From: a virus
Reading direction: 5' to 3' (one strand)
DNA length: 64,000 nt
Virus record (IMG/VR): IMGVR_UViG_3300044467_000006
Location: 30,361 to 94,360 of that record
The position numbers and the translations under genes are program-made. Each line of letters opens with the position of its first letter. Positions within the stretch are counted from its first letter, which is position 1. Shown here piece by piece: positions 22,794 to 30,949 of this stretch. Under the pieces are notes generated by a model. It saw nothing but the letters and a program-made list of their open reading frames with translations, did no database searches and was not told the DNA's origin.

Positions 22794-23935
22794 TACATCA
22801 CCCCGGTAAATAATTTCGTTCCGTAGGCCGACCTTACCTTGTTCACGAGAATGTCCTTCTGCTCCTTCAACATCGTAATGCGAGTGTCGTAGATTTGCGG
22901 ACCCGGGGTGCTGATGCTCTGACTGATGCCGTCCATGCCGACGCTATGGCTAGAGTTACGAGCGTTGGTGGTAGCCAGCAAACCAAGTACATCAATTGCA
23001 GCCGTCATGCCGACTAGCTCATTAATGAGAGTAGGAAGCCTGCCATCGGGGAAGCCGCACATGTAGTCACATTGCCAGTAGGCGGGGATCCAAGGATTCT
23101 GGCCGAGAATCGACAAGAATGCGGAGCCGCCAGCGTTGCCACCCCAACCACTATTGGTAGGAGCCATGAAGCCGCTCGACATAAACGCGATAGTCATGGG
23201 TACAATGTTGATTTGGCCCGTAGTGATATAAGCAGTTTCGATCCAGTCTGGAGGAACGATGTAAAGATCGGAGCCGTTAGATGCCGTCACTGCAAACTTA
23301 AGAAGAGAGATAACCGGCTTGTCTGGCAGCATTAGGTAGCCAAGAGAAGCGTACGCCTGCCGATCAAAGGGGAACTTCTTGCGAAAGGTCTTGGGCATGA
23401 TGTTGATATGAGTCTCGGCCTCTACGACAGCAACGGCTCGCTTGATGGAGTCTTCTAGGATGGCGTCGGTAAAAACTTGACGCTTCCCCGTCATAGGGTC
23501 AATAGCGTAAGACATTAGCGGAATACCGAAAAGGTGACGCATCTTGAGCAAGGAGGGGTCGATAAGAGGCTCTAGAATGCCCCACGAGTCAGCCGTGGCT
23601 CCGATAGGGTAGACCGCACCAAGCCCGCCTTTTTCACGGAAGTTGTTTTCGGTGAAGTTAGAGGTAGCCGCCAGAGAGGTAGCTTGGAAGGCGGCAGGAG
23701 TAGACTCTTCTGCGGTGTTGTCAATGGCTACAATTACATACCAGTTACCGGCGATACCGCTACTATCAACATAAAAAAACTTGCCAGCCGCAGAATCAAA
23801 AACTAAAGGGTTAGCTAGGTTGTGAATGATAGTAGCCAAGGGAGAAAAGGGGCCGCTCTCAGCTGAAGCTCTCTCGATGCGATACGCATAGATGTCGGTG
23901 TCGCTACTTGGAAGCCACGAAATTTTGTTACCCAT
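22793..23935 (-). CDS. Head-tail connector/neck-like structural protein with FN3-like N-terminus
   Basis: 380 aa. Residues 1-90 read like a fibronectin type III unit (ISWLPSSDTDIYAYRIERAS, NWYVIVAIDN). Residues about 120-330 (DAILEDSIKRAVAVVEAETH, IVPPDWIETAYIT) are reminiscent of head-completion proteins whose N-terminal helices pack as DAxIxxxIxxAxxxVE. The assignment is by pattern only. A late motif lies 33 nt upstream, inside the end of the preceding gene. Confidence 0.5.
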   Translation of the reverse strand: MGNKISWLPSSDTDIYAYRIERASAESGPFSPLATIIHNLANPLVFDSAAGKFFYVDSSGIAGNWYVIVAIDNTAEESTPAAFQATSLAATSNFTENNFREKGGLGAVYPIGATADSWGILEPLIDPSLLKMRHLFGIPLMSYAIDPMTGKRQVFTDAILEDSIKRAVAVVEAETHINIMPKTFRKKFPFDRQAYASLGYLMLPDKPVISLLKFAVTASNGSDLYIVPPDWIETAYITTGQINIVPMTIAFMSSGFMAPTNSGWGGNAGGSAFLSILGQNPWIPAYWQCDYMCGFPDGRLPTLINELVGMTAAIDVLGLLATTNARNSSHSVGMDGISQSISTPGPQIYDTRITMLKEQKDILVNKVRSAYGTKLFTGVM

Positions 23936-23944
23936 GGAAGCCCC

Positions 23945-24541
23945 TTATGGCAATGGTTCTGCCTCTCCTAAGATTGGGGCTGGAGGGACGAAGTCCATTA
24001 GAGTATCTGTACCTATCACAAATCCATCCGCTACTCTAAAAAATTGGAACTCGGACGAATCAACCGGGACTGCTGCGATTGAAGCGTACAAGCTTTCGAC
24101 GCTGCTTAGGTCTGGATATTCCGAAAGCAGAGTATAGGTGTTCGCGTTCTGGTTAACGACCCAAGAATTGGTAGTGAAATTCCAAAACAAACCGGTTGCT
24201 CCTAGGACCCGAACGGACAAGGCCGCACTTCCAAGTCCCTTGGTGTATCGCAAAGAGTAAAAAGTCCTCTTCCCCACAACCTCTTCCCCGACAACCTCTC
24301 CATCAGAAGAGCGTACGAATTCAATAACCACTGAAGAAAGCGGAGGACTCACGACAACGCCGTAGTTAGATTCTAGGACATCAACATCGAGCCGCTCAGA
24401 TAAAAAGGACTGACAGGCTTCGGTTTCCGAGACGCTCCAACCGAGACTTCCCCAATTCCAATAGCGCCCTTGGCCATCGCGGGCACGAGCGTACAAGCCG
24501 GAATCTCCCATTCCTCTACTGTAACGAATCACTAAGAACAT
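23945..24541 (-). CDS. Hypothetical virion protein with internal duplication
   Basis: 198 aa made of two similar halves of about 95 residues: FLVIRYSRGMGDSGLYARA..YWNWGSLGWSV and FYSLRYTKGLGSAALSVRV..FWNFTTNSWVV. Beta-rich. The repeat suggests a small adhesive or decoration-type fold. No family recognised. The late motif for the downstream gene is embedded in its 3' end. Confidence 0.6.
   Translation of the reverse strand: MFLVIRYSRGMGDSGLYARARDGQGRYWNWGSLGWSVSETEACQSFLSERLDVDVLESNYGVVVSPPLSSVVIEFVRSSDGEVVGEEVVGKRTFYSLRYTKGLGSAALSVRVLGATGLFWNFTTNSWVVNQNANTYTLLSEYPDLSSVESLYASIAAVPVDSSEFQFFRVADGFVIGTDTLMDFVPPAPILGEAEPLP
23969..23976 (-). promoter_or_regulatory. Late-type promoter motif CAATCTTA
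   Basis: Minus strand CCCCAATCTTAGGAGAGGCA. It lies within the last codons of the 198-aa gene and 33 nt before the ATG at 23935, a longer distance than at other copies. Confidence 0.5.
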
Positions 24542-24572
24542 GCGCCAACCCTCGGATCGCTGCTTTCAATCA

Positions 24573-25049
24573 TTACGGTAGCTCCATGTAATCCAATAGG
24601 GCTTCGGGCGAAGTAACTTCAACCTCAAGTTTCTCTGGATGCGGCGGATACTTACACTTCTTGAGGATGCGGGCCCCGGCTTCAGAACAAATCAGAGCGG
24701 TAGCATTGGAGAGTGGAGCGTGAAGTTTGAGGCGCAGAACTTTGAGCACATTGACGGGGATCTGATAGAGCAACCCAAGGTAGCCATAGGGACGCCCCAC
24801 CCAACTCTTAAGGTCGCCTTCCGCTTCGTCTAGGCTCGCCTTAAGGTGCGGGCAGTGGGTTAGCGTCAGTTTGCGATCCCACTTCGCCCAAGGTGTCTTA
24901 GTAAAGCCAGACCACCATGCTTCATAAACATAGGTCACGCCATCCTCGTCGTTTATAATCACGACATGGCTTACTCGACCATTAGTGAACCAACGGATGA
25001 GCTTGGAAATAGGCCCAGTGTCTCTCGTAAATCCAATGCGAACGTTCAT
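24573..25049 (-). CDS. Permuted NlpC/P60-like (YiiX-type) peptidase/amidase
   Basis: 158 aa. FTRDTGPISKLIRWFTNGRV, then SHVVII (His early in the chain), YGYLGLLYQIP and a later nucleophile in ALICSEAGARIL. The His-before-Cys order is typical of circularly permuted papain-like enzymes (YiiX/YebB group), which cleave cell-wall peptides or acyl groups. It lies two genes from a lytic transglycosylase, consistent with a cell-wall-entry or lysis enzyme of the virion. Confidence 0.7.
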   Translation of the reverse strand: MNVRIGFTRDTGPISKLIRWFTNGRVSHVVIINDEDGVTYVYEAWWSGFTKTPWAKWDRKLTLTHCPHLKASLDEAEGDLKSWVGRPYGYLGLLYQIPVNVLKVLRLKLHAPLSNATALICSEAGARILKKCKYPPHPEKLEVEVTSPEALLDYMELP

Positions 25050-25057
25050 GGCCTCTC

Positions 25058-25507
25058 CTATGTTGAGAAGAAATCAGAAGGACTTGGTCCCATCGAGCCG
25101 GTCATTTCGGACGTAGGCATGACGCGGAGAGCACTCTGGACGATGCCACGCTTGACAGTACCTTCGGTCAGTTCCAGTCGGACATTACGAGTGCCTCTAA
25201 TGGCATCGGTCGCAAGAACGGTGAACTTCCAAAGGGAACGATCGTCCGCGAAGGGCTGAGAGCATTGCTTTGTCACAACCTTGGAGTTGTCAAAGGAGTT
25301 GTCGAGGTAAACCTTGAGGGATGCTCCAGAAGCCGGAATGTATCTTCGCCCGGGCGGCTTGTAGCCAGCGTGCGGAGGATTCACAGCAATGTCACGGAGT
25401 TGAAGATATACGTCAACCTGATCGCCTTCCGACATGAAGAACACAGGGTTCTCCTGAAAGGCGTTCACGCTAGCTACGTCAGTAAGGAAGGAACAGGACA
25501 AAATCAT
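25058..25507 (-). CDS. Putative virion structural protein, 149 aa
   Basis: Beta-rich (VFFMSEGDQVDVYLQLRDIA, ASLKVYLDNSFDN) with no membrane segment. No family recognised. A late motif lies 15 nt upstream of the ATG, with GGGGAGGAG as ribosome binding site. Probably a tail- or head-associated protein by position. Confidence 0.6.
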   Translation of the reverse strand: MILSCSFLTDVASVNAFQENPVFFMSEGDQVDVYLQLRDIAVNPPHAGYKPPGRRYIPASGASLKVYLDNSFDNSKVVTKQCSQPFADDRSLWKFTVLATDAIRGTRNVRLELTEGTVKRGIVQSALRVMPTSEMTGSMGPSPSDFFST

Positions 25508-25522
25508 GGCAGTCTCCTCCCC

Positions 25523-25530
25523 TAAGATTG
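25523..25530 (-). promoter_or_regulatory. Late-type promoter motif CAATCTTA
   Basis: Minus strand TACCAATCTTAGGGGAGGAG, then ATG at 25507, in the gap after the transglycosylase gene. Spacing is 15 nt. Confidence 0.6.
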
Positions 25531-25533
25531 GTA

Positions 25534-26082
25534 CTACAACGAAGCCAGCCTAGCCCAGCGCTGAATGCGCTTCTCATAGTCCTTGCGGAACTCTGGATTG
25601 GCGTTGTAATATAGACTATAAGCGTTCTTGTCCTTGGGCCGAAGCTCGATGTAGTGATGAATGATGCGAGCCGAGATATCGAGATTGTAGCCAACATCGT
25701 ACTGGAGTCGCTTGGTGTCTAGCTTCCAAGCCTTGACCCAGATAGAGCTAATCTGCCCGAGCCCGTAGTCGCAGTTGCCTTCAAAGCCATGACAGACCTT
25801 CAGGTTGAGCCTGAAGGAGCTTTCCTGACGAATCAGGGCAGCGAAGATTACCGGGTGAATTCCGTGCTCCTTAGCCTTACCTTCGATTGTCCGGGCAAGA
25901 TAGAGTGCATCTGAATCCGAGAGAGCCGGGTTGGTCTTCTTGATAAAATGGGTGATCTTTGGGGCTTCCTCTACGATTGGGGTCAGTAGTGGACCACGGT
26001 AATCCTCAACACCACCGATGCTCCAAACAGGAGTAGCCAGAGCCACCATCGCAATGGCCACGTACTTCAATAGTTTGTTCAT
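25534..26082 (-). CDS. Lytic transglycosylase (SLT/goose-lysozyme type) with signal peptide
   Basis: 182 aa from MNKLLKYVAIAMVALATPVW, a clear N-terminal hydrophobic export or anchor segment. AALIRQESSFRL supplies the catalytic Glu, followed by CDYGLGQISSIWVKAW (the GLGQ motif), and YNLDISARIIHHYIE. Cleaves the glycan strand of peptidoglycan. The ORF extends upstream in frame, but this start overlaps the preceding stop (TAATG) and restores a signal peptide. It could be a virion-associated entry enzyme or part of lysis; the export signal favours the periplasm. Confidence 0.85.
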   Translation of the reverse strand: MNKLLKYVAIAMVALATPVWSIGGVEDYRGPLLTPIVEEAPKITHFIKKTNPALSDSDALYLARTIEGKAKEHGIHPVIFAALIRQESSFRLNLKVCHGFEGNCDYGLGQISSIWVKAWKLDTKRLQYDVGYNLDISARIIHHYIELRPKDKNAYSLYYNANPEFRKDYEKRIQRWARLASL

Positions 26083-26516
26083 TATGAGTTCTCCGTGTCG
26101 TACAAGGTAACGGTCAAAGGACCGCCAATGCCAGCGTGAGTAGGCGGGGTGTAAAACAGGTCGATGCCTGAAATTTCCACGTAGTCTACCACAAGATCGC
26201 TCGGCCTGAGATAAAAATCTCCCCGCGGCACGGCGAACACTGGTGTACCTAGTTGCAGATCGAGCCTCTCTGGGGTCGCGTAATCGAATCCGATGAGGGC
26301 GACGACCTGTCCATTCGTGACGAACAAGGTTGCAGCGCCGACCTGAACTTCTCCCTCGTACACAGGGACAACCTGACGCTCCAAGGTCACGTAATCTGCA
26401 ACGCCATGGCGTACCCAACTAGCGGCATTGAAATCGAAGAGAACGGCCGAAGCTCGGACAAGCTTGGTCTCTTCTTGAGCTATCACTCGGAACCCATCGT
26501 TTAGTTTTGTCGTCAC
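26082..26516 (-). CDS. Hypothetical beta-rich protein, 144 aa
   Basis: GTG start after AGGAGACACC. Repeated Val/Ala beta-strand pattern (YVTLERQVVPVYEGEVQVGA, GIDLFYTPPTH). No family recognised. An extended -10 motif (26532-26540) lies 15 nt before the start. Translationally coupled to the transglycosylase by a 1-nt overlap. Confidence 0.6.
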   Translation of the reverse strand: MTTKLNDGFRVIAQEETKLVRASAVLFDFNAASWVRHGVADYVTLERQVVPVYEGEVQVGAATLFVTNGQVVALIGFDYATPERLDLQLGTPVFAVPRGDFYLRPSDLVVDYVEISGIDLFYTPPTHAGIGGPLTVTLYDTENS

Positions 26517-26531
26517 GGTGTCTCCTGATAG

Positions 26532-26540
26532 GTGATAGCA
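26532..26540 (-). promoter_or_regulatory. Extended -10 motif TGCTATCAC
   Basis: Minus strand, 15 nt before the GTG at 26516. Matches the TGCTATNNN pattern seen before the NTP kinase, the wHTH gene, the SbcC-like gene, thyX (CGCTATATC) and the gene at 63633. Confidence 0.4.
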
Positions 26541-26561
26541 CTACGATTTTACGTCAGCCTC

Positions 26562-26777
26562 TTAAATCCTCTCAGAACGAGAATCGCTGGAATCCCGGCT
26601 AGCTAGCTCCCAGTCCTTGTCGGCCCCCTTGTCGGCCTTGGAGAGCTTCTCACCTAAAAGATCGCCTATAAGGGCATCTACGCACTCTGGGATGCCATCC
26701 TCTGTCTCTTTAGCGATGTACTTAAGGGCGGTTCGGGGGTTTTTAAACTGCTTTGCTGATTCGCAGATATTGCACAT
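26562..26777 (-). CDS. Hypothetical protein, 71 aa
   Basis: MCNICESAKQFKNPRTALKY starts with a CxxC pair. The rest is helical and charged, ending in a Ser/Asp/Arg-rich tail. No family recognised. Confidence 0.55.
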   Translation of the reverse strand: MCNICESAKQFKNPRTALKYIAKETEDGIPECVDALIGDLLGEKLSKADKGADKDWELASRDSSDSRSERI

Positions 26778-26784
26778 AGGGCTC

Positions 26785-26967
26785 CTAGGAAAGAACCAAG
26801 TCCCAGTGTGGATTGAAGGTCGGGAGAATATGGTTGGACTTGCAAAACGCCTTGGTGAACTTCTTGTAGTCCTCGTCGGACAATTCTGGAACTACCAAAG
26901 CCCGAAACATCTCTGGCTTGGTGTGCTTGTCTGCGTCTTCGATTAGGAGGTCTAGGTCATCTTTCAT
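26785..26967 (-). CDS. Hypothetical acidic protein, 60 aa
   Basis: MKDDLDLLIEDADKHTKPEM. The internal ATG at 26967 is chosen because CAATCTTA lies 17 nt upstream with GGAG between them. Helical, acidic; unknown function. Confidence 0.6.
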   Translation of the reverse strand: MKDDLDLLIEDADKHTKPEMFRALVVPELSDEDYKKFTKAFCKSNHILPTFNPHWDLVLS

Positions 26968-26983
26968 TGTAGCTCCATGTAGG

Positions 26984-27604
26984 TTAAGATTGGGGCGCGG
27001 CATACTGCCCGAAAAGGGCGGAACATTCGACGGCTAGGATCTCGCCAATCATCTTGGCCAGAACCCTCATCTTGGGGTGAGCAGCAGGAGAGGTGCGAAG
27101 CTTGAGGAAGTGTAGCCACTCGCGGAAGTTAGTGGTCATCACAAACTCCGTCTTGGTACCAAGAGGTAGGTAATCTCGGGCTTGCTGCGGCGTCATTTTG
27201 AGCTTGATAGCCCGGTTGTAGAGCGCTTCGCAAATCTTGTAGGCACGGATCGAGAAACGAAGCTGCTCCTCTGTCAGATCCAGCGGGTGGATGAACTGGA
27301 TATCCCCGCCACCATGCTTCTCCTTGGTGTAGTTGACGTAGCGAGTGGATTCTTGAGAGTACGAAGCTATCCGATGTCTGACAACTTCGTTCCCGATAGC
27401 TCGGTCTGTGATAACGCGGAAAGACGCGGACGCATGCTCAATGACCGAAGCGTGACCTTGATTGATAGCGATGCGCTTTACAAACTCGCCAGAGTCCTCG
27501 GTGGTGGGGTCGCTCTTATAGCAAGTGCGGGCGGCTCGCTCAATCAGATACAGAGGGTCTGGCGTGATCCATTCAAGCTCCACCCTCTGTTGAATCGCTT
27601 TCAT
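26984..27604 (-). CDS. thyX: Flavin-dependent thymidylate synthase
   Basis: 206 aa, the usual ThyX length. The signature RHRIASYSQESTRY (residues 76-89) matches RHRxxSxxxxSxR, which binds FAD and dUMP. Converts dUMP to dTMP with methylenetetrahydrofolate and FADH2. ATG at 27604 is chosen because AAGGAGACAGC precedes it; a longer frame lacks this. Lies just downstream of the capsid gene terminator with its own CGCTATATC element, so it appears separately expressed from the capsid operon. Partners with the class II reductase at 61642 in DNA precursor supply. Confidence 0.95.
   Translation of the reverse strand: MKAIQQRVELEWITPDPLYLIERAARTCYKSDPTTEDSGEFVKRIAINQGHASVIEHASASFRVITDRAIGNEVVRHRIASYSQESTRYVNYTKEKHGGGDIQFIHPLDLTEEQLRFSIRAYKICEALYNRAIKLKMTPQQARDYLPLGTKTEFVMTTNFREWLHFLKLRTSPAAHPKMRVLAKMIGEILAVECSALFGQYAAPQS
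26985..26992 (-). promoter_or_regulatory. Late-type promoter motif CAATCTTA
   Basis: Minus strand CCCCAATCTTAACCTACATG, 17 nt before the ATG at 26967. It lies within the last codons of thyX. Confidence 0.55.
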
Positions 27605-27620
27605 GCTGTCTCCTTCTCCA

Positions 27621-27629
27621 GATATAGCG
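27621..27629 (-). promoter_or_regulatory. Extended -10-like motif CGCTATATC for thyX
   Basis: Minus strand, 16 nt before the thyX ATG and just after the capsid-gene terminator. Fits the TGCTATNNN class with one mismatch. Confidence 0.45.
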
Positions 27630-27644
27630 CAGCAGACGCACAAA

Positions 27645-27674
27645 AGGAAAGGGCCAGTCTACAACGACTGGCCC
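27645..27674 (-). terminator. Rho-independent terminator after the major capsid gene
   Basis: On the minus strand GGGCCAGTC (27674-27666), a 6-nt loop, then GACTGGCCC (27659-27651), followed by TTTCCTTTT. A perfect 9-bp GC-rich stem and U-rich tail lie 32 nt beyond the capsid stop codon. Confidence 0.85.
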
Positions 27675-27705
27675 TAACCCATTGAAGGGACTCGACTAAT
27701 TGGAA

Positions 27706-29130
27706 TTAGCCCTTGACGTTATCCACGAGCACATTTTTTCTGGGCTGGGGAACCGTGAGTGTGAGAAAGCGGAAGTGCGCCTCCGGGATCGAGAGGTCGG
27801 TCACAGCTAGCTTGAGGCGGCTGTAAGGCGATAGCTCACGAACTTCCATCGTGTCTCCTTGGATGAGGTAGCCAGTCACGAAGCCCGGGATCTTGGCCCC
27901 GGTGTCATCGAACTGAACCACGTTCGCGCTACGATTGACGCGGCCAATCCACTTGGTCGTGGTCCCGCCAACTTCCGAGCGGTACACGTTGAAGTAGAGC
28001 GGTAGTGCGCCACCGCCAGTGGTGATGTCGAAGGTGATACGGTCACCAGCGACAGACGCCACGGTTAGAACTGCGGACGCAACGCTTTCCCCAAGCTCGT
28101 TACACGCGGTAACGATGTAGTTGTAGTTACCCGTGAGCAGCGCGCCAGTTGCAGGGCTTGCGCTGTTACCAAGGGTAGGAGCACCGGGAACGCCGGGGCG
28201 GGAAGCCTGCGGACGAGTCTTGCCAGAGAGGAAGCGGGACGCTTCAAGCTGGACGGTACCACCAGAAACCCACTGACGACGGAGGTCCGCGCCAGAGGCA
28301 TCTTGCGGTGAACCGGCAAGGATGATGCGTTCCTTTTCGAACGCTAGCTTGTTGTATGCAGCGAGCGACCTCGGGTCGAGGATGAGTCGATCCGCGTTAC
28401 CCATGTTCATCGCAGAGCGAACAGCCGCGTCTTCGATGTTGGCTTGGGTTAGGACGCCCGTACCGTGCGAGCCGTAGCCCGGAACGGTGGTGAGGGAAGC
28501 GATGCCGCCACCCTGAATGACAACGGTTTCGTCGGAGCCGTACTCGCCAAACATGAGATCCTTGGCGTTACGCTGCGCATCCGACTGACGAACCTGCTCG
28601 CCAAGTCCGAGGACGTTGGGAAGCGGGGCGATAGTACCCGGGTTGCCGTCGAACACGCCGATGTTGCTGAAGCCTTCCTTACCACGGAAGAGGTCGAACT
28701 CAACGTCAGCCGAAATCTTCTTGGCTGCCGAAGACGCAGCACGCTCAGAGGCGTCCTTGCCGTCAACGGTGTTGACCATGTTGGCCACTAGCGTCACGCG
28801 ACGAACGTGTGAGTAGTAGCACATGGGAACCACGACACGGACGTAGTCGTCCGTGAATTCCTGACCAACAGCGCCTTCGATAACAGCCGTCCCGCCGAAG
28901 CCGCCGTAGCTAAGCTGACGATCAAACTGAACGAGGGTGCTCTTCGCGGGGCTCACCTTAAGCATCTTCTGAAGCTTAATGTGTGAGTCATCGAAGGTGA
29001 CATTGTTCATAACCGGGGAGAGATCCTCGGTCTGTAGAGCGCTGCCTTGGACGAGTGAACCGGGGGCCGCATCATATCCGCCCGCCTCAAGTGCCTTAAC
29101 TAGCGACTGTAGTTGTTCCAGTGCGTTCAT
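27706..29130 (-). CDS. Major capsid protein with Ig/FN3-like insertion
   Basis: 474 aa from MNALEQLQSLVKAL (AAGGAG upstream). Features expected of a HK97-fold capsid protein of large phages: a long N-terminal arm, VVVPMCYYSHVRRVTLVANM (E-loop/P-domain region), SAMNMGNADRLILDPRSLA and a C-terminal LSIPEAHFRFLTLTVPQP. Residues about 300-400 hold an inserted beta-domain (GNYNYIVTACNELGESVAS, YFNVYRSE), like Ig/FN3 decorations on phage capsids. Followed by a strong terminator and preceded by scaffold-like and decoration-like genes. Family identity is from context and pattern. Confidence 0.75.
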   Translation of the reverse strand: MNALEQLQSLVKALEAGGYDAAPGSLVQGSALQTEDLSPVMNNVTFDDSHIKLQKMLKVSPAKSTLVQFDRQLSYGGFGGTAVIEGAVGQEFTDDYVRVVVPMCYYSHVRRVTLVANMVNTVDGKDASERAASSAAKKISADVEFDLFRGKEGFSNIGVFDGNPGTIAPLPNVLGLGEQVRQSDAQRNAKDLMFGEYGSDETVVIQGGGIASLTTVPGYGSHGTGVLTQANIEDAAVRSAMNMGNADRLILDPRSLAAYNKLAFEKERIILAGSPQDASGADLRRQWVSGGTVQLEASRFLSGKTRPQASRPGVPGAPTLGNSASPATGALLTGNYNYIVTACNELGESVASAVLTVASVAGDRITFDITTGGGALPLYFNVYRSEVGGTTTKWIGRVNRSANVVQFDDTGAKIPGFVTGYLIQGDTMEVRELSPYSRLKLAVTDLSIPEAHFRFLTLTVPQPRKNVLVDNVKG

Positions 29131-29140
29131 TGTATTCTCC

Positions 29141-30022
29141 TTACTTGAGAAGGTGCTCGATGGCGGCGAGATTAACTCGGCCCTCATAGAACCCCGTGAC
29201 TAGGTCGCGGTCCGACTTCTTGAAATCTGCGCTTCGCGTAAGCTCACTGAGCTTGGCGGTGATTTCTGCGGGACTGACCGGCTTCTTCGGTGCTTCTTCC
29301 GACTTAGCGACGTAAGAAGTACCAGTGATTGCTTTCTGCATCGGCTTGTTGACGACAGTGGTAACGATCTTGGTTAGTGCCTCGATCTGTGCGTGTAGGT
29401 CAGCGATTTCTGACTTGCTGAATTCCCCGCCGTTACCAGCCTGAGAAACTCCGATGTTCTTGCCTTCGCCCATTGCCATCGGGGGAGCCCCAGCAGGCGA
29501 CGGACTTGCACCGGGAGGGGGAGGAGCACCCGCGCCTGCGCCCGGAGGGGCAACAGGAGCCGACGGACCAGCACCCTGCCCACCACCCATGACTTGCATG
29601 AGTGCAGCCTTCGCTGCTAGGTAGTGAGCCTTGAGTTCCTCTGGAGGAAGCTGAGCATACTCTTGCTCAAGCGCGGCCGGATCAACTGGCCCGCCTTCGC
29701 CCCCACCTTCTTGACCGGGAGCGCCACCCTCCATACCGGGAGGAGGAGCTTCGCCACCAGCCCCCGGAGGTGCGCCACCTTCAGCGCCCATCGGAGGTGC
29801 GCCACCGCCCGCAGACGGAGGACCGCCCGCACTAGGAGATCCACCCGCAGACGGGGAGCCTCCAGCGGCAGATGCAGAGCCCATACCGGGGGACGGAGAA
29901 CCGTCTTCCTCGCGGGCCTTTGCTAGCCTGTTTTGCGCGTCAGCCAGAATTTCGTTGAGTTCACCGTCGAGTTCACCGAGGATGTTGTCAAGTTCCTGAC
30001 TTGATACCTTGAGATTTGCCAT
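29141..30022 (-). CDS. Putative scaffold/internal head protein, Pro-Gly-Ala rich
   Basis: 293 aa. A helical start (LDNILGELDGELNEILADAQ), about 100 residues of Gly/Pro/Ala low complexity, then a coiled-coil-like segment (SEIADLHAQIEALTKIVTTV) and a helical C-terminus. Its position directly before the capsid gene and its composition fit a scaffold or capsid-assembly protein. Two KSE tags (FSKSE, VAKSE) flank the helical part and may be processing sites. Function inferred. Confidence 0.55.
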   Translation of the reverse strand: MANLKVSSQELDNILGELDGELNEILADAQNRLAKAREEDGSPSPGMGSASAAGGSPSAGGSPSAGGPPSAGGGAPPMGAEGGAPPGAGGEAPPPGMEGGAPGQEGGGEGGPVDPAALEQEYAQLPPEELKAHYLAAKAALMQVMGGGQGAGPSAPVAPPGAGAGAPPPPGASPSPAGAPPMAMGEGKNIGVSQAGNGGEFSKSEIADLHAQIEALTKIVTTVVNKPMQKAITGTSYVAKSEEAPKKPVSPAEITAKLSELTRSADFKKSDRDLVTGFYEGRVNLAAIEHLLK

Positions 30023-30046
30023 TGTTGGCTCCTTATCCCCAAGGGA

Positions 30047-30529
30047 TTAGACGCGACCCTGAATCGGGTAGTAGAGGTTGGAATTGAACGTACCAACTAG
30101 AGTGCCCTGCGCTGCGATGTTAGCTGCGGTAGGAGCATTGCCGTTAGCGATCTGCCAGAGTTCGACAGTTCCGCCTCTACGGACGAGTTCGCCAACAACC
30201 TGCATGATGAGAGCAGGAGCGACGTAGTAGCTGAGCGGTGCCGCGCCAAGCTCATAGGTGAGCTTGAAGACAGTACCAGTGTAGACCGGCTGATCGACGC
30301 TGCCGAAACCCGGAAGAGCCTTCCAGCCCGGCTCGGTCGAGGTAACGGTGCCGCGCTGGGCCTGAACCGCGATCTGGACGCCAGCATTGGTGGTAGTGCA
30401 GTTACCGACGCTGATGAGTGGAGCAGCAAACGCGCTCTCCGACTGATCAACTACGGCAGTAAGCCCCGTGCGGAGTGCAAGGACTTCTGCCGCCGATTCT
30501 GCGGTTGCTGATTGCTTAAAATTTCCCAT
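30047..30529 (-). CDS. Putative head decoration protein, 160 aa
   Basis: Beta-rich, no Cys clusters: RGTVTSTEPGWKALPGFG, VDQPVYTGTVFKLTYELG. Size, composition and location two genes before the capsid protein fit a capsid decoration or stabilising protein. No specific motif. SD GGAG, ATG at 30529. Confidence 0.45.
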   Translation of the reverse strand: MGNFKQSATAESAAEVLALRTGLTAVVDQSESAFAAPLISVGNCTTTNAGVQIAVQAQRGTVTSTEPGWKALPGFGSVDQPVYTGTVFKLTYELGAAPLSYYVAPALIMQVVGELVRRGGTVELWQIANGNAPTAANIAAQGTLVGTFNSNLYYPIQGRV

Positions 30530-30628
30530 GATTGAATCTCCTTTGTTTGTGAGTAGGCGAGTCCCTTAACTCACACTTAAGTTTGTGCTGGGGCTTCCGC
30601 AAAAAGTGCGAACACAATCTTGCTAAAC

Positions 30629-30949
30629 ATGAACAGATACAAGTGCTTGTCTTGTGGCCACGAAAAACGCAGAACGGAATTCTACGAAAAACGTAGCAAT
30701 AGCGCCAAGTTAAGACCTGTATCTTCAGATTGCCGTATTTGTCGCAGCACCAATCGTTCGGTTCAAATGGGCGCGACAATAGATGGAAACTGCCAGCGCT
30801 GTGGAACGCCAGCGATCCTGTCAAGCAATAAGCAGTGCAAAAGATGCCTCAAACAACAGGGGCTAAAGCAGTGCCGCTCCTGTCGAGAGGTCAAAATCGT
30901 AGAGTTGTGGTTTTACGAGAAGAAGGCTCTCTGTAAGGACTGCCTCTAG
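30629..30949 (+). CDS. Cysteine-rich multi-zinc-ribbon protein, lone plus-strand gene in the late block
   Basis: 106 aa with five CxxC pairs (CLSCGHEKR, CRICRS, CQRCGT, CKRCLK, CRSCRE) and a last CKDC. The first 50 residues resemble the zinc-ribbon start of endonuclease VII/HNH homing proteins (compare CPHCKEVRFKKDF at 61062), but no nuclease core follows. It may be a remnant or a regulator derived from one. CAATCTT sits 7 nt before the ATG. Inserted against the direction of its neighbours; the stop overlaps the GGDEF gene stop by 4 nt. Confidence 0.6.
   Translation: MNRYKCLSCGHEKRRTEFYEKRSNSAKLRPVSSDCRICRSTNRSVQMGATIDGNCQRCGTPAILSSNKQCKRCLKQQGLKQCRSCREVKIVELWFYEKKALCKDCL

Noticed and set aside
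26083-26418. Upstream extension of the transglycosylase frame to 294 codons
   Set aside because: The extension overlaps the 144-aa gene in another frame, is arginine-rich and non-globular, and would bury the signal peptide.
30516-30824. Minus-strand frame of 102 codons opposite the Cys-rich gene
   Set aside because: The plus strand has five CxxC pairs in register, a clear protein signature; the minus translation looks random.
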